Shown: positions 1 through 9,700 of the stretch, piece by piece | Numbering within the stretch: the first letter of the stretch is position 1 | How the letters are laid out: each line of letters begins with the position of its first letter | NCBI RefSeq assembly: GCF_001644645.1 | Contig: NZ_CP011390.1 | Span: forward strand, 1,984,001 to 2,048,000 | DNA length: 64,000 nt | Reading direction: 5' to 3' | Source: Flavisolibacter tropicus | Lineage (GTDB): Bacteria; Bacteroidota; Bacteroidia; Chitinophagales; Chitinophagaceae | The notes under the pieces: generated by a model | Database searches by the model: none | What the model was told of the DNA's origin: nothing | Seen by the model: only the letters and a program-made list of their open reading frames with translations | Translations under genes and position numbers: made by a program

Positions 1-1
1 C

Positions 2-2449
2 AGCCAGGTTGACCCCACCTTAAACTTTAGCTTTTTTGATGCTACTAGTTATGCATTGATCAAAACAATTAATGTTCCAGTAAGTAATAAAGGCAATCTG
101 ATAAGAGGCACTGATGACCAATGTATTTCCGGCAATCAAGCAGGTTGCTATTACAAGGTTATTACCTACGTACTTGGAGAAATTGATCTTCCTGCCAGAG
201 CTGGAGGTTACACGGTTTCTTATCAGCGTTGTTGCCGGATTAGTGGAGTAGATAATATTATCAGCTCTAATACGGTTGGAAACACTTATTCTATTACAAT
301 CCCAAGTACGGCGGCTTTAGTCAGCACTAATAGCAGTGCTACCTTTCAGGTAAATGACACAGCCGTTGTTTGTGCCAACACCCCATTCACCATTCCCTTT
401 TCAGCAATGGATCCTGATGGTGACCAGCTACGTTATGAATTTTGTAGCGCCAATAGCGGAGGTAGTACCTCTGTACCTGCTCCTGATCCTGCAGCCCCAC
501 CACCCTATAGTGATGTAAATTATTCAAGTGGCTTTAGTGGTAGCCAGCCCATGGGGCCTGATGTTACAATTGATCCAGTAACAGGCGTTATTACTGGTAT
601 TGCGCCAAGCATCAGAAACTCAGGAGAATTCGTAGTAACCGTTTGCGTAACAGAACTTAGAAATGGCGTACCGGTAGGAAAAACGCGTAAAGAGCTACAC
701 GTGAAAGTTGGAAACTGTAATTCAACTAAGCCTACACTGGAAAAAGAATATGTCAATTGCGATAACCCTACGCTGACTTTTGAGAACAAAACACCTAGCA
801 GTGAGATCAAAACTTATGATTGGGATTTTGGAGTTGATGGTATTACAACAGACGTTTCCAACCAGACAAAACCAACCTATACCTATCCTACCCCAGGAAC
901 ATATACCGTTACGGTGGTAACGAATAAAGGCCAACTTTGCTCTGAAACGACTACAGCACAGGTAAAAGTTTACCCTGGCTTTTCTGCCGACTTTAAAGTA
1001 GACGGTATTTGTATTCAAAAGCCAACCCAATTTACAGATCAAACAGTAGCACAGCATGGTGTAGTGAATAAATGGTCATGGGATTTTGGAGAAACAACTT
1101 CACAAACAGATATTTCAACAGCACCAAGCCCTTCTTACCAATATCCATTAGCTGGAATTAAATCTGTTCGGCTAATTGCAGGCAGTAGTGTTGGTTGCTT
1201 GGATACAGCCATAAAACAAATTGAAATATTTGAAAAGCCACCTTTACGAGTGCTTACTAAGGACACATTAATGTGTAAAGGCGATACTACGCAACTAGGC
1301 GCATTCGGAAATGGAAACTTTACGTGGACACCTCTTTCAAACATACAAAACGCCAGTACGGCCACCCCTTCCGTATGGCCAATAACAACAACAACCTATC
1401 AAGTAGAGTTGAACGACAATGGCTGTATCAATACGGACTCTATAAGAGTAAGAGTGGTCAACTTCGTAACGCTGCAAGCCATGAACGATACCACTATTTG
1501 TCTGAAAGATTCTGTGCAACTTAATGCCAATACGAATGGCTTACGTATGCTATGGACACCTTCCGGCGAGATAGATGATCCAACCATAGTAAATCCAAAA
1601 GCTAAACCAACGTCATCAAGTACTACTTATACTATTACTGCGCGTATAGGTCGCTGTGTAGATACTGATGATGTGATCGTAAAAACAGTTCCTTATCCTT
1701 TAGTAGATGCAGGTGAAGATGCAACCATCTGCTACGACACACCTATTCAACTATCTGGCACAACAAATGGTGCACAGTATAGTTGGTCGCCGGCTAATGC
1801 GCTCTCTAACCCTACAGTTTTAAACCCTATAGCACGACCACTTAGTTCTATAGAATATGTGCTAACTGCACAGAACCCAACGAGTGGCTGCCCTAAACCT
1901 AACTACGACACCGTATTAATTAATGTATTGCCTCAGATCATTCCCAGCGCAGGAAACGATACAGCTGTTGTAGTTGGCCAATCATTACAACTTTTGGCTA
2001 GCGGCGGAGAATCCTATGTTTGGTCGCCTGCTACCAATCTCAGCAGTACTACCATTCCCAATCCGGTTGGTGTATATGACGGCAGCTTTGAAAGCATTCG
2101 CTATAAAGTGATTGCACGTGTTGGGCCATGCGAAGATTCGGCCTATGTAAGGGTTCGCATTTTTAAAACACCTCCACAAATTTTTGTACCTACAGCCTTC
2201 ACTCCAAATAATGACGGCAAAAACGATGTTATTAGACCCGTTGCTGTCGGTATGACCCAAATGGAATACTTCCGCATTTTCAATCGCTGGGGCCAGTTGG
2301 TATACAGCTCGTCCGTTCCTAATGAAGGATGGGATGGTAAGCTTAATGGCAAAGAACAAGGATCAGGTGTTTATGTCTGGATGGTGAAAGGAGTTGACTT
2401 TGCAGGCAAAGAATTTTTCGCCAAGGGCACTGTTACACTTATACGATAG
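2..2449 (+). CDS. PKD-domain surface protein with type IX secretion (CHU_C type B) C-terminal sorting domain, 5' end outside window
   Basis: The reading frame is open to the left edge, so the N-terminus and signal peptide are missing; the TTG at position 56 is only an internal codon. The visible part has about 816 residues. It starts with a domain containing YQRCCR, followed by two PKD-type repeats recognisable by YDWDFG and WSWDFG. Then come four Ig-like modules with recurring 'DTTIC..DSVQL', 'W.P' and 'NP.A.P.S...Y' patterns. The last 85 residues start at FVPTAFTPNNDGKND and contain IFNRWGQLVY, WDG and SGVYVW, which are hallmarks of the gliding-motility-associated C-terminal domain (TIGR04131/CHU_C). 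In Bacteroidota this domain directs export and surface anchoring by the type IX system. SprA, the translocon of that system, is encoded at 6756-13913. The binding target is unknown. Confidence 0.9.
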   Translation, partial: SQVDPTLNFSFFDATSYALIKTINVPVSNKGNLIRGTDDQCISGNQAGCYYKVITYVLGEIDLPARAGGYTVSYQRCCRISGVDNIISSNTVGNTYSITIPSTAALVSTNSSATFQVNDTAVVCANTPFTIPFSAMDPDGDQLRYEFCSANSGGSTSVPAPDPAAPPPYSDVNYSSGFSGSQPMGPDVTIDPVTGVITGIAPSIRNSGEFVVTVCVTELRNGVPVGKTRKELHVKVGNCNSTKPTLEKEYVNCDNPTLTFENKTPSSEIKTYDWDFGVDGITTDVSNQTKPTYTYPTPGTYTVTVVTNKGQLCSETTTAQVKVYPGFSADFKVDGICIQKPTQFTDQTVAQHGVVNKWSWDFGETTSQTDISTAPSPSYQYPLAGIKSVRLIAGSSVGCLDTAIKQIEIFEKPPLRVLTKDTLMCKGDTTQLGAFGNGNFTWTPLSNIQNASTATPSVWPITTTTYQVELNDNGCINTDSIRVRVVNFVTLQAMNDTTICLKDSVQLNANTNGLRMLWTPSGEIDDPTIVNPKAKPTSSSTTYTITARIGRCVDTDDVIVKTVPYPLVDAGEDATICYDTPIQLSGTTNGAQYSWSPANALSNPTVLNPIARPLSSIEYVLTAQNPTSGCPKPNYDTVLINVLPQIIPSAGNDTAVVVGQSLQLLASGGESYVWSPATNLSSTTIPNPVGVYDGSFESIRYKVIARVGPCEDSAYVRVRIFKTPPQIFVPTAFTPNNDGKNDVIRPVAVGMTQMEYFRIFNRWGQLVYSSSVPNEGWDGKLNGKEQGSGVYVWMVKGVDFAGKEFFAKGTVTLIR

Positions 2450-2471
2450 TCCGCCGAATTCAATCAGGTGT

Positions 2472-2479
2472 TATCTTCG
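2472..2479 (+). promoter_or_regulatory. Candidate -7 element (TATCTTCG) just upstream of the SDR gene
   Basis: TATCTTCG resembles the Bacteroidota -7 consensus TAnnTTTG. The start codon at 2488 lies only eight bases beyond it, which would give a nearly leaderless transcript. No convincing TTTG is seen about 20 bases upstream, so this is a weak call. Confidence 0.3.
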
Positions 2480-2487
2480 GCCCTTAT

Positions 2488-3246
2488 ATGAAAAAGATAG
2501 TCTTTATAACTGGTGCCACTTCAGGATTTGGAGAAGCTTGTGCTCACACATTTGCAGCCAATGGATATAACCTTATCTTAAATGGCAGACGCGAGGAACG
2601 TTTAAAGACATTACAACAAACGCTTCAACAACAATATAATACACAAAGCTATCTTTTACCATTTGATGTTCAGCAACAATCCTCCGTCTTTGAAAGTATA
2701 AATCAATTGCCCGATGAATGGAGGGCTATTGATATTTTGATCAATAATGCAGGTCTTGCTTTAGGTCGCGACCTATTTCAAGATGCGTCACTTGACGACT
2801 GGAACCAAATGATAGATACCAATGTTAAGGGGGTGCTTTATGTGTCAAAGGCTGTTCTTCCTTTTATGATCAATAACAAAAAAGGACATATCATTAATGT
2901 AGGATCTATTGCGGGTAAAGAAGTATATGAAAGAGGAAATGTGTATTGTGCCAGCAAACATGCTGTAGATGCTATCAGTAAGGCTATGCGTATTGACCTG
3001 CTCCAACACGGCATAAAGGTTACGGCCATACACCCAGGCGCTGCTGAAACAGAATTCTCTATTGTGCGCTTTAAAGGCAACGAGGATACAGCAAAAACTG
3101 TTTATCAGGGCTACCAACCGTTAAGCGCTCAGGATGTAGCTGACATAATCTATTATACAGCCTCTCTTCCTCCACATGTTTGTATTAACGATTTGGTAGT
3201 TACATGCACTCAACAGGCCAACTCATATCATTTTAACAAGAAATAA
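2488..3246 (+). CDS. Short-chain dehydrogenase/reductase, YdfG-like
   Basis: A complete classical SDR of 252 residues. It has the cofactor-binding GATSGFG motif at residues 9-15, the structural NNAG at 86-89, and the catalytic Ser140, Tyr153 and Lys157 (YCASK). The RRxxR-like arginines after beta-strand 2 (NGRREER) favour NADP(H). The sequence resembles the YdfG group of NADP-dependent 3-hydroxy-acid (serine/allo-threonine) dehydrogenases, but the true substrate cannot be read from sequence. It follows the surface protein by 38 bases, with a candidate -7 element in between, so it probably has its own promoter. It is expected to be a cytoplasmic oligomer. Confidence 0.9.
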   Translation: MKKIVFITGATSGFGEACAHTFAANGYNLILNGRREERLKTLQQTLQQQYNTQSYLLPFDVQQQSSVFESINQLPDEWRAIDILINNAGLALGRDLFQDASLDDWNQMIDTNVKGVLYVSKAVLPFMINNKKGHIINVGSIAGKEVYERGNVYCASKHAVDAISKAMRIDLLQHGIKVTAIHPGAAETEFSIVRFKGNEDTAKTVYQGYQPLSAQDVADIIYYTASLPPHVCINDLVVTCTQQANSYHFNKK

Positions 3247-3466
3247 GACACAAGTTTGCACAACTTCACAACCGATCCAAAGGAAAGGCATGTTTTGTGC
3301 TGCTTACAGTGTTTTCTAGCTTGGCTTTCTTTTGGAGCAAAGTTTATTTAGTAGATATACTAGGGGCTTTTACGTACAGTAAAAAATATGTGTATCATAC
3401 ACATACTCAGCATCTTAATTAACTACTATTTTTATTAAACGTCACCAATTCCTATTTGAAAACCTC

Positions 3467-3967
3467 ATGAGAAAGTTATCTTTCCTTCTAGCCTGTATTA
3501 TCGGAATAAGTGTTTCTGGTTTCTCCCAAGATATTATTCGTCAAAAAGTTTGTAATGACCCTGGAATAAAGCATCAGGCTGATAGTCTGAAACAATTATA
3601 TGCAAAAGATGGCTTTGTTGTTTTGAAAGAAGCTTCTATTACCATGGAAAGCGAATATGAGATGCCAGTAGTTGTTCCATTGCAAGAGGGCACATGGTAT
3701 CAATTCGTATTTATTGGAGATCCTACTTCCCGTTTATACGAAGTGCGGATGTATGACTGGAGTGAAAAACAAGTTATCTACCAGAAAAAGATGTGGGGCG
3801 ATGTTGACGGCAATATCATTTCGTATTCTTATATCCCTCGCGTAACAGAATACCACATGATGAAGCCTGTACAAGTAAACAAGAAGAAGAAAAAAGAACT
3901 TTGTGGATATGTTATGTTGCTAAAGAAAACCAAGCAAGATCAATCAGCTCCATCCCCAACTAAATAA
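3467..3967 (+). CDS. Small secreted protein of unknown function
   Basis: 166 residues starting with a clear Sec signal peptide (MRKLSF, then a hydrophobic stretch ending VSGFSQ, probable cleavage before DII). The mature part is mixed alpha/beta and charged, with a lysine-rich run (NKKKKKE) near the C-terminus. No catalytic motif is recognised. The gene is monocistronic: 220 bases separate it from the SDR gene and a strong terminator follows at once. Similar short periplasmic or surface proteins are common in Bacteroidota, but I do not recognise a named family. Confidence 0.75.
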   Translation: MRKLSFLLACIIGISVSGFSQDIIRQKVCNDPGIKHQADSLKQLYAKDGFVVLKEASITMESEYEMPVVVPLQEGTWYQFVFIGDPTSRLYEVRMYDWSEKQVIYQKKMWGDVDGNIISYSYIPRVTEYHMMKPVQVNKKKKKELCGYVMLLKKTKQDQSAPSPTK

Positions 3968-3997
3968 GATAAAACCCGCAAATGCGGGTTTTATCTT
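3966..3997. terminator. Bidirectional rho-independent terminator
   Basis: Perfect 15-bp arms (left arm starts AAGATAAAACCCGCA) separated by AA, with A and T runs at the outer edges. It lies between the converging small secreted protein gene (+) and the histidine kinase gene (-), and can serve both. Confidence 0.85.
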
Positions 3998-4030
3998 AGG
4001 TATCAGTTTCTTTTATTTACATGCCATACG

Positions 4031-4798
4031 TTATTCAATAACATCACCTTCCGCTAAAGGAATTTGAATCATGTAAAGCGTACCTTTCTCAGTTTCACTT
4101 AAAACGTCAACAGTACCGCTCAATAACAATATCCGGTTTGCCAGATTATGAAGACCTATTCCTTTTTGACGTTCTAATTCTTTTCTATAATTGAACCCTA
4201 CCCCATTATCTTGAGTGGTTAATAAAATACGTTTGTCATCATGCCTGATGTTGATTAGAAGTGTAGTAGCTCTGGCATGTTTAATGGTATTGTAAACAAT
4301 TTCCTGAACAATACGGTATAGGTTAATGGTTTTGTACTCGCTTAATTCAGGTAGATCATCTGCCTCTAAAATAATTTGTATGGCGGGTTGTTCTTTTTGA
4401 ACAGTATGAACAAACTCTCGCAGTGCAGCAACTAACCATTTTTGTTGGATGGTGCCTGGCAAAAAATCAGTTGCAATTGTCCTGATCTTGGTAATTATAT
4501 CATCAATAAAAACTTTGAACTGTTCCTGGCGGAGACGGTCATCAGGTCGTTGTAATTGAAAGGTGCTAATCCCCATTCGTATTGCAGAAAGCGTTGCTCC
4601 AAAATCTTCATGCAATTGATATGTTATACGTGCACGATCTTTTTCTTGAGCGGTTACTTCGGCCAATAAATTAAGACGGTTATATTCTGCTTTTTTACGT
4701 TGTTGTGCTTTACTCAACAATACAATAAACGAAATCAATACCGTTCCCAAAATCACCGTAATCCCTATAAAAACGGCATAAAATTGTAGCTGTTGCAT
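4031..4798 (-). CDS. Membrane-anchored sensor histidine kinase (HisKA_3 type), no adjacent response regulator
   Basis: 255 residues. A single N-terminal membrane helix (about residues 6-28) leads into a coiled linker. The H-box LHEDFGATLSAIRMG has the phospho-accepting His63, followed by Glu-Asp as in the NarX/DegS/LiaS class. The ATPase domain shows an N-box (IVQEIVYNTIKHA), a G1 box (DNGVGFN) and a G2 box (GIGLHNLANRI). There is no periplasmic or cytoplasmic sensory domain, so signal sensing must come from the membrane helix or a partner. The upstream gene on the same strand, 108 bases away, encodes a seven-helix membrane protein that could be this partner. No LuxR-type response regulator lies nearby. 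Confidence 0.88.
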   Translation of the reverse strand: MQQLQFYAVFIGITVILGTVLISFIVLLSKAQQRKKAEYNRLNLLAEVTAQEKDRARITYQLHEDFGATLSAIRMGISTFQLQRPDDRLRQEQFKVFIDDIITKIRTIATDFLPGTIQQKWLVAALREFVHTVQKEQPAIQIILEADDLPELSEYKTINLYRIVQEIVYNTIKHARATTLLINIRHDDKRILLTTQDNGVGFNYRKELERQKGIGLHNLANRILLLSGTVDVLSETEKGTLYMIQIPLAEGDVIE

Positions 4799-4906
4799 GC
4801 AAGTTCGTTATTCTCCTCAGGACTTTAAAAGTACTATTTCTACCTTAAACTCAGCATAAAGTTAGGCTACAATAATAAAGTAAAACTGTGTTGTATACAG
4901 AAAAAA

Positions 4907-5641
4907 TTAAGGTTGCGCACTAACATCTTTAGCTGGATTTGAAGGTAGCCTCTGCCACCAATTTTCATCCGCTCCAAAAAGCTCAAAGGGAGGACGAGCT
5001 GATTTACCTATCCGGTAAATCCCTATAGCTAATAGTAAATTTTTAATAATATAATTGATGTTATGGATATTCCACAGTGCTTGAGCAGTAGCGGGCTCTA
5101 GCTCTGTGAAAATATGATTTACAATAGCAAACAATCCTATACTGTAAATAAAATAGCTTACAAACGCAATGTTGATCCAAAACTTACCATCACGTAAAAC
5201 TGAGTAGTCGTGACCTACTTCCTTCAGCGAGTGAAAGAAATAAGCGATACAATAAGCGATAACAATAACACTTTCAATAACTAATGGATAATCCTGGATA
5301 GTGTGAATGCTTTCTAGCCAGTAACAGTTAGCAATAAAGAAAGCCACGAATAATAAGACAGTTCCATAGATCAGTTTCTTCAAATGCGGCAGTAATAATG
5401 CATAAACGATACTTATTCCTGTGAACTCAAACAAAGTATACACATTTAGGCATAACAAAGATGTTTCACTACCCATTTGAATATAATACTCGGTTAAGCC
5501 ACTAGTTAGAATACTTGTACAAAGCAGCACAAATAAAGCAATAATGAACTTTTCTTTTTTCCTTATCGCTTGCAGGCACAAAAGAAAAGGAATAAAGACA
5601 GTAAGTGTTGATATATAGGAAAGCAATTCTGCGAAACTCAT
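4907..5641 (-). CDS. Polytopic (about seven-helix) membrane protein of unknown function, upstream of the histidine kinase
   Basis: 244 residues with about seven hydrophobic segments separated by short loops, and a hydrophilic C-terminal tail after 'GIYRIGKSARPP'. The last helix is preceded by IHNINYIIKNLL, with conserved-looking polar residues in a helical setting. No enzymatic motif is seen. Its position directly before a histidine kinase that lacks an input domain suggests a role as the membrane-embedded sensor, but this is inference. Start chosen at the ATG giving MSFAELL, which lets the first helix begin near the N-terminus. Confidence 0.7.
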   Translation of the reverse strand: MSFAELLSYISTLTVFIPFLLCLQAIRKKEKFIIALFVLLCTSILTSGLTEYYIQMGSETSLLCLNVYTLFEFTGISIVYALLLPHLKKLIYGTVLLFVAFFIANCYWLESIHTIQDYPLVIESVIVIAYCIAYFFHSLKEVGHDYSVLRDGKFWINIAFVSYFIYSIGLFAIVNHIFTELEPATAQALWNIHNINYIIKNLLLAIGIYRIGKSARPPFELFGADENWWQRLPSNPAKDVSAQP

Positions 5642-5687
5642 GTGTAAGGGTTAGATACTGTAAGCAAATCTGGTATCGAGCAATCAT

Positions 5688-5730
5688 AGAAACCGCGAAT
5701 TACATTTTGCTTTTGCAATGCGCGGTTTCT
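5688..5730. repeat. Inverted repeat, possible terminator or mRNA-stabilising hairpin
   Basis: A 10-bp arm AGAAACCGCG at 5688-5697 pairs with CGCGGTTTCT at 5721-5730. The loop contains a smaller hairpin (TTGC, TTTT, GCAA). It lies downstream of the lipoprotein gene on the minus strand, but no clear T-run follows in that direction, so termination is uncertain. Confidence 0.5.
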
Positions 5731-5748
5731 AATTATCGGATCGAATAA

Positions 5749-6429
5749 TTATAATAGATCTGAAGGGCAGAATGGCGGACAAGATCTTGTTCTATCGCCA
5801 TATTCTACAGGTTCATCAATTGCGGCATCACTAAACATCATTTGTTGTACGCCTTCATCACTTAAGCCCAACTCAACCCGAACTGTTTCAGTATTATTCT
5901 CCAGTAAACGATTGATGGCTACACTACCCCAGAAATGCCCCCAAATGCTGCCGGGATGCTGTTGTTTAAAGTCTAGTCTCCAATTCTTGGCTACCTCCCA
6001 AGTTACCGTTCCATTACTTGTCGCAACAGAAGCAGCGGTAATAACATTTCCTTTATTATCAACGGCAACAGGCACAACGTGCACACTGCCATTAGCGTCA
6101 TTACCGAAATAAAAACAAATCCCCGCTACTTTATTGTTAGCAATTAATGAGCTCAATGCTTGTGCAGGCAAATAAAATGCCCGGGTAGAATTAACGGAAG
6201 GTGCTTTTTTGGCTAATGTTAGAGCCCGGTTACGCTTCCAGCGATTGGCAGTAGCACTATCAACAGGCCCTCCAACTTCTTTATTAAAAAAAGAATTTGC
6301 TTCTGTAATACTTGTTTGCTCTTTTAAAAGAGAAGCTTCTTTCTTTTTCTGACAAGCCAGATTCACTGAAAAAATTGATAATGCACAAAACAAATTAAAA
6401 TAAAAGCCAGTCGTAGATCTAAACCTCAT
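5749..6429 (-). CDS. Putative lipoprotein of unknown function
   Basis: 226 residues from the ATG at 6429. This start gives a basic N-terminus, a hydrophobic stretch and a lipobox-like 'SVNLAC' followed by QKKK, typical of a lipid-anchored protein. A longer frame begins 17 codons upstream but would place non-signal residues first. The mature protein has a region with GSIWGHFWG and a cysteine-bearing C-terminus (SCPPFCPSDLL). No enzyme family is recognised. It stands alone downstream of sprA on the same strand, separated by a strong terminator. Confidence 0.65.
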   Translation of the reverse strand: MRFRSTTGFYFNLFCALSIFSVNLACQKKKEASLLKEQTSITEANSFFNKEVGGPVDSATANRWKRNRALTLAKKAPSVNSTRAFYLPAQALSSLIANNKVAGICFYFGNDANGSVHVVPVAVDNKGNVITAASVATSNGTVTWEVAKNWRLDFKQQHPGSIWGHFWGSVAINRLLENNTETVRVELGLSDEGVQQMMFSDAAIDEPVEYGDRTRSCPPFCPSDLL

Positions 6430-6702
6430 AAGGGAACGAATTATTGGGACTAATTTAGACTGAAGTCTAAAACTACACACGCGTACTTTTACCCGACTTT
6501 GAAGTGAAATTTCCCATCCTGCTGAACTAAGATCATCAAGTAAGAAAAAACACGTAATAAATATTTAGCTTAAATATCTAAGGCTTTCCAGTACTTCCTA
6601 ACAGACCATGTTAAAAAAGTAGCAACTTTTGCTTTTTCCTTATCAAATTAGAAGCCTGTGTACTAGGGCTGGGGGATTAAATAGACCTCTTATACATAAA
6701 AA
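6430..6702. other. Intergenic region without recognisable gene
   Basis: About 270 AT-rich bases between the lipoprotein gene and the sprA terminator. No reading frame or structured RNA is supported. It presumably holds the lipoprotein promoter. Confidence 0.5.
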
Positions 6703-6739
6703 AAGCGGCCTGAAATCATAATGAGACTTCAGGCCGCTT
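6703..6739 (-). terminator. Rho-independent terminator after sprA
   Basis: A 12-bp perfect stem (AAGCGGCCTGAA at 6703-6714 with its complement at 6728-6739) has a 13-base loop. On the minus strand it is followed by a run of T. It lies 17 bases beyond the sprA stop codon. Confidence 0.88.
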
Positions 6740-6755
6740 AAACTAGAATAAGAAT

Positions 6756-9700
6756 TTATTGTGTTAAGGCTACCCGCACTTGTAAACCACCCCTGGTAGT
6801 TGTTACTGGTGCCGTAGTGGCAATCTTTGGTATCACCTTATTTTGCTCAAAGTAGAATTTAATATTCACCTTATTGTTTACCACATAATCGATCGTTGGT
6901 GACAGCCGCACTACCTTTTGCCCGGCGGTTCCAAAAGCTATATTCTGATCTAATCGGCTGTTGGCCGTCGCATCATCTCGCAGGCTAAAGTCAAAACGGA
7001 AGGTGACATCATTTTCAAGTTTCTTACCATTCTTACCAATTTTTACATTTTGCAGGAATGGCACACCGCGCTTGCGCCAATTCATACTGAAACCATATTC
7101 CGTAGAACGATTCTCTGCCAGTTGGTAATCAACCAGGCTTAAACTTAGCTGACGACTCTTCTTATATTCTACCCTGGCAGACAATTGATTTACTAGCGTA
7201 ACATCCACTTCTATTAATGGGCTGAATTGTTCACTTACAGTTACGTTAGGCACTAAGAAGTAAGGTACATAGTTTCCTGTTTGTGTATCACGGAAGTAGG
7301 GATACCCAGCATGGAATGGATCTTGAAACAACAAGGCTGTATTAAAGCTATTCATGCTTAAAGTACTACTGTAGCCATGGCGTAAGGTTACGTTGGAAAA
7401 CACCTTTTCCAATCCACTTATCCGCGACAAACCGTTGTAGGTAATATTCCAATTGGGTCGCGGCAGCAGCCCACCAAATGGATTTGATTTCACATTTGGC
7501 TTGGAATTCTTCATCAATCGCACTTTAGTAGGATCCTGATCAGTATAGGCCGCTAAAAACGCTGGGATCAATACATCCTGCGCATATCGGCCGTAACCTT
7601 CATAATAACCGTCTGGGTTCTGTGAAGCACCTTGAGCATAAATATTAGCATCCTTTAACCTATTCGATAAAATCAATCTGTTTGCCTCAAACTGTTTAAA
7701 GGTTTCAGATACCTCATTGGGATCAAACTTTGTAAACAATGTTTGATAAGCGATATAGCTAATACTAAAGCTTCCTAATGCATATGGATTGTAACGCTTC
7801 AATCCACTGTTCATACCAGTATCCTTATACAATTCAGAATACTGCAAATCAAAAGTCTTATCAAAGTTTACATCAATATTAAAATCTCTAAACGGTGTGA
7901 TCTGGGCTGTAATATTCAGCTTCTGATTGTAACGCTGCTGGATCAATTGGTTAAATAACGAATCCCTCGTTAATAATCCCAAAGCCCCCAAGTGGTTGAT
8001 ATCGCTGGTGTCAGGCTGGTAACCAAATGCATACTTCCAACCTGGTGATGGATTTCTAAAGTTAATACCTACGGCTTGGACACTATCCAGGTAACCTGGC
8101 AACAAAGTACCCATGTCCTGTGTATACTGCACTCCTATCCGCTTTAAGCTGGTAACCAGTTGCATTAAAGCTTTTGGCACTTTGCCAATTTCAGGTAAAG
8201 CATTAGGATCTTTTACTTTTGCTTTTTTACCAGCACTATCTTTTGGTGCCTGAGAAGCTGGAGCTGCCGGATTCTCATTATAAACACCTCTAAGGAAACG
8301 TGACTTTGTATACAGCTGATCGAAGTTGAACTCACCAGTCACATTACGAACTTGTCCATTTACAATGGTGTTTCCTAAACTTCTTGTCAGCAAAGATGCC
8401 GCTACCCAATCATACTTACCCGTAACACTAGCACGGATCGTTGTCCAATCTACTATTGGAAGTTTATTGGTTGGCAATGTATATGATAATGTTGCATCGT
8501 GATGGTACCTGGTAGCACGACCTCCTCTTAAGAAGTTATTCTTAACCGTATCCTTTTTCTCTTTCGTATCGATGTAACCATATGGTTCATCAACACGTGC
8601 ATTGTTTACGGCATTAAAGTCCAAAGTCAATGACCGTGTTAAATCCCAACGTAGAGTATAATAGCGATCAAAGTAGAAGAACTTATTGAATGTTTCTGGC
8701 AGCTTAAACTTCACATCCATCACATTGCGGTTCCGCAAAGAACCAAACTGGCGGAACACATCGGCCTTAAAGGAGAAGGATGGTTTGTAATTAAAGTTGA
8801 AATCTCTCACCAGCGCCAGCCATGGTGAGTTAGATTTAATCAACCGTTTCAGGGGTTCAATGAAATGTTGCTGTGGCGCATACGTATAACCTAAGGCAGC
8901 CCTTGTACGGCGTATATCTTCACTTTCAATGATTGGGTTGCTGTGCTCCTGGTGTGTAAAGGAGTAGTTTAGGTCAATGTTTGAAATATCCCATGGCTGC
9001 ACCGGCTTGCCATTGGTCTTATTCTTCTTAACATTGGTAAAGTTGACAGTCTTTATTGTCTGCTGGTCAACAGCTGCGGATTGAATAGAATCCCGCTCCT
9101 TACCCGATACCTCACTCAACTTATCCTTCAATTTGATATCCAGATCATATGGATCGTATTCCGGTGTACTACTGGTTCTGCTAATTCCTGCATAAACAGG
9201 AATCTGAATGGCGGCTTTCTTTGGAACCAGTTTACCTAAGTCCAGATTACTGCTTACGTCAAACTGATAGAAGTCATCACGACTCCGCTCGTTTACACGT
9301 TGCTCCAAAGTACCAAAGCCACTACTACGCACATTGCCTGCAACACTAATATTACCCAAATCTGCCAGGCGCAAGTCTACGCGGCCTACACCAGCCCATC
9401 CACCATGTTCGTCTAAGCGCGACAAACGCAATTCATTAAACCACACTTCTGCACTAGTAGAGCCGGTCGTTGAATTTTGTATACCCAGCATCATTCCTCT
9501 TACCTCACCCAGGTTAGGATTACCAATAATGGCAAACGTGCGTCCATTTAATTGTTCTGAATAATAAAGTGATGGAGAAACGCCATTCCGGTTTCTACGT
9601 AACTTTAATGAAGTAAGCTCGTTTAGGTCAAAATCAAGGTTATTGCTGGCTGGCCAGATCTCATCTGGATTGGAGGTTCCCCATTTTGTTACGTCCAATG

